A stretch of 64,000 nucleotides of DNA, taken from NCBI GenBank assembly GCA_019750335.1, contig JAIEOQ010000005.1:186001-250000 (forward strand), written 5' to 3'. The DNA comes from Candidatus Obscuribacterales bacterium. Its GTDB lineage: Bacteria; Cyanobacteriota; Vampirovibrionia; Obscuribacterales; Obscuribacteraceae. Made by a program: the position numbers and the translations under genes. The notes beneath the pieces were generated by a model. That model did no database searches. It had not been told where the DNA came from and worked only from the letters and a program-made list of their open reading frames with translations. Of this stretch, positions 61,494-64,000 are shown piece after piece. Numbering within the stretch: position 1 is the first letter of the stretch; every line of letters begins with the position of its first letter.

Positions 61494-63053
61494 TTAAAGA
61501 ACTGAACAAACACCGTTGGCATAAATGTCAGTGGCTCTTTCGATATTAAGCTCACCGAGACAACCGCCTAATCCGGTACCTGGTTTCCAGCGGATGTCGC
61601 CGGTTTCATGGGTGAAGGACGGAGCTGGTTTAGGACCGGGTCCGACAAGAACGACAACCACAAAGTTCGGTGCCCACCAGATACTTTCACCGGATAGAGC
61701 TTTGTTGGTGCCGTCTGCATGATTGCCGAGATCAATCCACGGGGCTTGGGCGGCTGCCATCTGTGCCGGCGCTGCTTTTATGTTCCCCTCGCTGTCGGGG
61801 AAAAGAATATATTCTTGAGCGCCGGGAATGAAAGGCTGGGTCGAAAGCAATGAATCCAGATCCGCTTGCGAAAAATCATGCTTGATTTCACGGATGCGTT
61901 GTAAAAGAACCGCGGTCACATCGTTATAGTTATGATTAGGCATAGCATAAATTGCTTTCTTCAAAGTTGGTGGCATATATTCGTTGCCTAAAGTGGCGGT
62001 TACAGTCATGGTGCCAACGCCGGCTTCATATTGGCGTACTTGAACGTCAGTATGAAAGCTGTAGCTGTTGGAGCCATGATAAATGCCGTTGGCATACCAG
62101 TAGGCTGTGTTGTCTTCGAATTTGATACGCACGAAGGCGTGAGGCATGGCTAAGTCGAAGCTTTTTTGCGGGTTGGTCATGACAAAAGAGACGCCTTGAT
62201 GAGCATTGGCATTTTGTCCCGTGCTTTGCCCGCCGCAGCCGAAAGCGTTCGGAACGGGATTGTTCCATTCAGGCAGTGCGTTGGCTTGAGTTGTGTCGGC
62301 TGCAAAAGTGTTATTCGATACTAAATGTGGTGCTTCGTTATGGCGGAAAGGCACGAAACAAATATTGCGTCCAAGGATGTTGATCGGACTGTATCCTTTT
62401 AAGCGCAGCTCGCCATTGTTCATTTGTTTGAACATATTGTTGCCGTTTGCGGCGAAGTTACCCGGAAGCTGCTGATTGTGAATGATGATGTTCGATTCTT
62501 CACCGCGATCCATCAGGGATGTTTTCCAGTTTGCACCGGCTTGAGCTTGAACTGTAGCGTTATTACCGAGCATCCGTGCTGAATTTTGTCCGGCAACTTT
62601 ATTGAAAAATCCATGCAGATTATTTTGGTTTTTCACTTGATTGGCAAGACGGTCGCTAATGCGTTGTGCCGCATCATAAAGTGCATCGGCGTCACTCCAA
62701 GAAGTACCGCTTTGTGTTCCTTCGCTTTGCATGGCGGCAGCGTTCATTCTTGCTAAAAGCGCCTTAGCCCAAACACGGTTGATGTTGGTTAAACTGAAGG
62801 AGTTGTCGCTGTCGGCTACGTCATTGAATTGCTGTTCGATTGAATCTTGAGCTGTAGTTTTGACAGTTAAAACATCGCGTCCAACATTCAGCGCTCCGGC
62901 GTCGATAGCATTTTTAACTTCGTTGCCGCCGCCGATATTGAGTATAAGCTGGATGAAGGCGAGCCCCGTAAGCATCATTGTGAAAGCGCTGGTTACAACA
63001 AAACCGAGCATGGCGCCTTTTTGATTTCTTTTACCGATTGTCTTTTTAGCCAT
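61494..63053 (-). CDS. TadG-like (Flp pilus-type) envelope protein
   Basis: 519 aa. An N-terminal prepilin-like segment (KRNQKGAMLGFVVTSAFTMMLTGLAFIQL) holds a membrane helix, followed by GGGNEVKNAIDAGALNVGRDVL, which is typical of TadE/TadG-like minor pilins. The remaining roughly 450 residues are periplasmic and mostly beta, with FVMTNPQKSFDLAMPHAFVRIKF. No other tad genes (cpaF, tadB/C) are nearby. ATG 63053 is preferred to a start 39 bp upstream. Function: probably in a surface appendage or adhesion. Confidence 0.7.
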   Translation of the reverse strand: MAKKTIGKRNQKGAMLGFVVTSAFTMMLTGLAFIQLILNIGGGNEVKNAIDAGALNVGRDVLTVKTTAQDSIEQQFNDVADSDNSFSLTNINRVWAKALLARMNAAAMQSEGTQSGTSWSDADALYDAAQRISDRLANQVKNQNNLHGFFNKVAGQNSARMLGNNATVQAQAGANWKTSLMDRGEESNIIIHNQQLPGNFAANGNNMFKQMNNGELRLKGYSPINILGRNICFVPFRHNEAPHLVSNNTFAADTTQANALPEWNNPVPNAFGCGGQSTGQNANAHQGVSFVMTNPQKSFDLAMPHAFVRIKFEDNTAYWYANGIYHGSNSYSFHTDVQVRQYEAGVGTMTVTATLGNEYMPPTLKKAIYAMPNHNYNDVTAVLLQRIREIKHDFSQADLDSLLSTQPFIPGAQEYILFPDSEGNIKAAPAQMAAAQAPWIDLGNHADGTNKALSGESIWWAPNFVVVVLVGPGPKPAPSFTHETGDIRWKPGTGLGGCLGELNIERATDIYANGVCSVL

Positions 63054-63157
63054 TGCCTCAACCTCAACAAAAACTGCGGTATGAAGCATCAACCGGCGCC
63101 AAAAAATAATTAGGCGGAATTGCCTAAGTAGAAGATTAAATCTATAAAGGGGCTAGC

Positions 63158-64000
63158 CTAGTGGCATTCAGCCTTTGCTTTAGTCTGGCAGGGCATATCA
63201 GTGCCGGAGGCGGCAAAGGCTCCTTTAAGAGCTTGGCGCCAGCCAGCATAGTCTTGGGAAAGGTCGTTTTTAGGAGCAAATGAGCGGTCGTCTGCCCAAG
63301 AATCCTTAATCTGCTCCGGTTTATCAATCAGCCCTGCACCCAAAGCGGCCATAGATGCTGCGCCCCAGGCTGTAGCCTCGACTTGCCCGGAGCGGGTAAG
63401 GGCAACTTTGAGCAAGTCAGATTGGAATTGCAACATAAACTCATTACGAGTAGCGCCGCCATCAACACGCAATTCGGTAATAGCAAGTTCGTGAGCTTTC
63501 ATCTGTTCGGCAACATCTTTAACTTGATATGCCATTGCCTCAACAGCAGCTCGCACGAAATGCGCTTTTCCTGTGCCGCGGGTAATGCCGACTATGGTGC
63601 CGCGCACATCTGAATTCCACCAAGGTGAGCCTAAGCCAACAAGTGCCGGCACAAAATAAACACCTTCATTCGTGTCGATTGATTTGGCTAGAGCTTCGGC
63701 TTCAGCGCTGTTTTCGATGATGCCGAGTCCGTCGCGCAACCATTGGATTGCCGCGCCGGCAATAAAGATTGCACCTTCGATAGCATAAGTTGGGGCTTGG
63801 CTGCCAATCTGCCAGGCAACTGTAGTTAAAAGTCCGGGCACAAGTTTAAGTGCGCTGCCGATGTTTACTAGCAAGAAACCGCCGGTACCATAAGTGCATT
63901 TAGTCATGCCCGGTTTCAAGCAAGCTTGCCCGAAAAGAGCTGCTTGTTGATCGCCGAGCATACCTGTAATCTGTGCTTCAAAGCCGACAACGTTTTTGTC
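63158..64000 (-). CDS. glpK: Glycerol kinase, C-terminal part (cut by window edge)
   Basis: At least 280 residues, entering from the right edge (N-terminal part missing). GlpK phosphorylates glycerol. MLGDQQAALFGQACLKPGM, TKCTYGTGGFLLVNIG, EGAIFIAGAAIQWLRDGLG, GVYFVPALVGLGSPWWN and RVDGGATRNEFMLQFQSD are the FGGY-kinase motifs in order. The upstream residues ending GFEAQITG complete the conserved PITGMxGDQ element. It ends in a Cys/Lys-rich tail. Confidence 0.93.
   Translation of the reverse strand, partial: DKNVVGFEAQITGMLGDQQAALFGQACLKPGMTKCTYGTGGFLLVNIGSALKLVPGLLTTVAWQIGSQAPTYAIEGAIFIAGAAIQWLRDGLGIIENSAEAEALAKSIDTNEGVYFVPALVGLGSPWWNSDVRGTIVGITRGTGKAHFVRAAVEAMAYQVKDVAEQMKAHELAITELRVDGGATRNEFMLQFQSDLLKVALTRSGQVEATAWGAASMAALGAGLIDKPEQIKDSWADDRSFAPKNDLSQDYAGWRQALKGAFAASGTDMPCQTKAKAECH

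Overview
The window is about 46-48% GC, densely coded and bacterial. Genes lie on both strands in short operons, usually with 4-bp or similar overlaps. The cell it implies is Gram-negative: an RND pump with its lipoprotein adaptor, a TolC-family outer-membrane channel, many lipobox lipoproteins and periplasmic enzymes. Several features recall non-photosynthetic relatives of Cyanobacteria (Melainabacteria / Vampirovibrionophyceae, perhaps Obscuribacterales): a cyanobacterial-looking BioY, a very large LysM protein with an RG-rich body, and GAF-GGDEF-HD signalling. This placement is an inference from gene style, not from a marker phylogeny. No phage, insertion sequence, CRISPR array or rRNA was seen. 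One tRNA, tRNA-Ala(GGC), is present.

Layout. 1-6.7 kb: the end of tsaB, rimI, bioY, a membrane phosphoesterase, then three uncharacterised envelope genes ending in a CHASE3/HAMP-like coiled-coil protein. 6.77-10.7 kb: a promoter, a possible leader peptide and an intrinsic terminator precede a five-gene operon (haem-oxygenase-like metalloenzyme, U32-like TIM barrel, GNAT, small anchored protein, HTTM-like multi-pass protein). This is the best candidate here for an undescribed pathway. 10.7-16 kb (minus strand): RND pump and adaptor, then a matrixin-like metalloprotease. 16.1-17.7 kb: glmU behind a structured leader that ends in a terminator. 17.7-21.9 kb: a small SH3/LSm-like protein, coaX, a lipoprotein amidase and a DUF547 lipoprotein. 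22-25.7 kb: a CpdA-like phosphodiesterase, tRNA-Ala, an isochorismatase-like hydrolase and a TolC-family protein. 26.5-30.9 kb: a PucR-type regulator, a PotA-like ATPase and an orphan DNA methyltransferase in one operon, then a SAM methyltransferase. 31-38.9 kb: a 1221-aa three-GAF/GGDEF/degenerate-HD-GYP protein convergent with an LysM/TPR pair. 39.6-39.9 kb: a stand-alone promoter-terminator unit with no ORF (candidate ncRNA). 40-46.2 kb: a peptide-type ABC importer with two tandem binding proteins and two permeases but no ATPase. 46.3-51.5 kb: a trypsin-like protease, an MFS transporter, a DUF4127 protein and secreted or membrane proteins. 51.7-56.8 kb: recJ-apt, birA-OsmC and a GNAT. 56.8-61.4 kb: nrdA-nrdB behind a palindrome-rich leader. 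61.5-64 kb: a TadG-like pilus protein and the C-terminal part of glycerol kinase, cut by the window edge.

Functional links. bioY and birA suggest biotin uptake and use. coaX and glmU supply CoA and UDP-GlcNAc. The amidase, LysM protein, matrixin and serine protease act on the envelope. The RND pump and adaptor lack their own outer-membrane gene, and the TolC-family gene 10 kb away is a natural partner. The GGDEF protein keeps an active-looking GGEEF motif and an RxxD I-site, whereas its HD-GYP half has lost the metal-binding HD pair, so it probably makes c-di-GMP and does not break it down.
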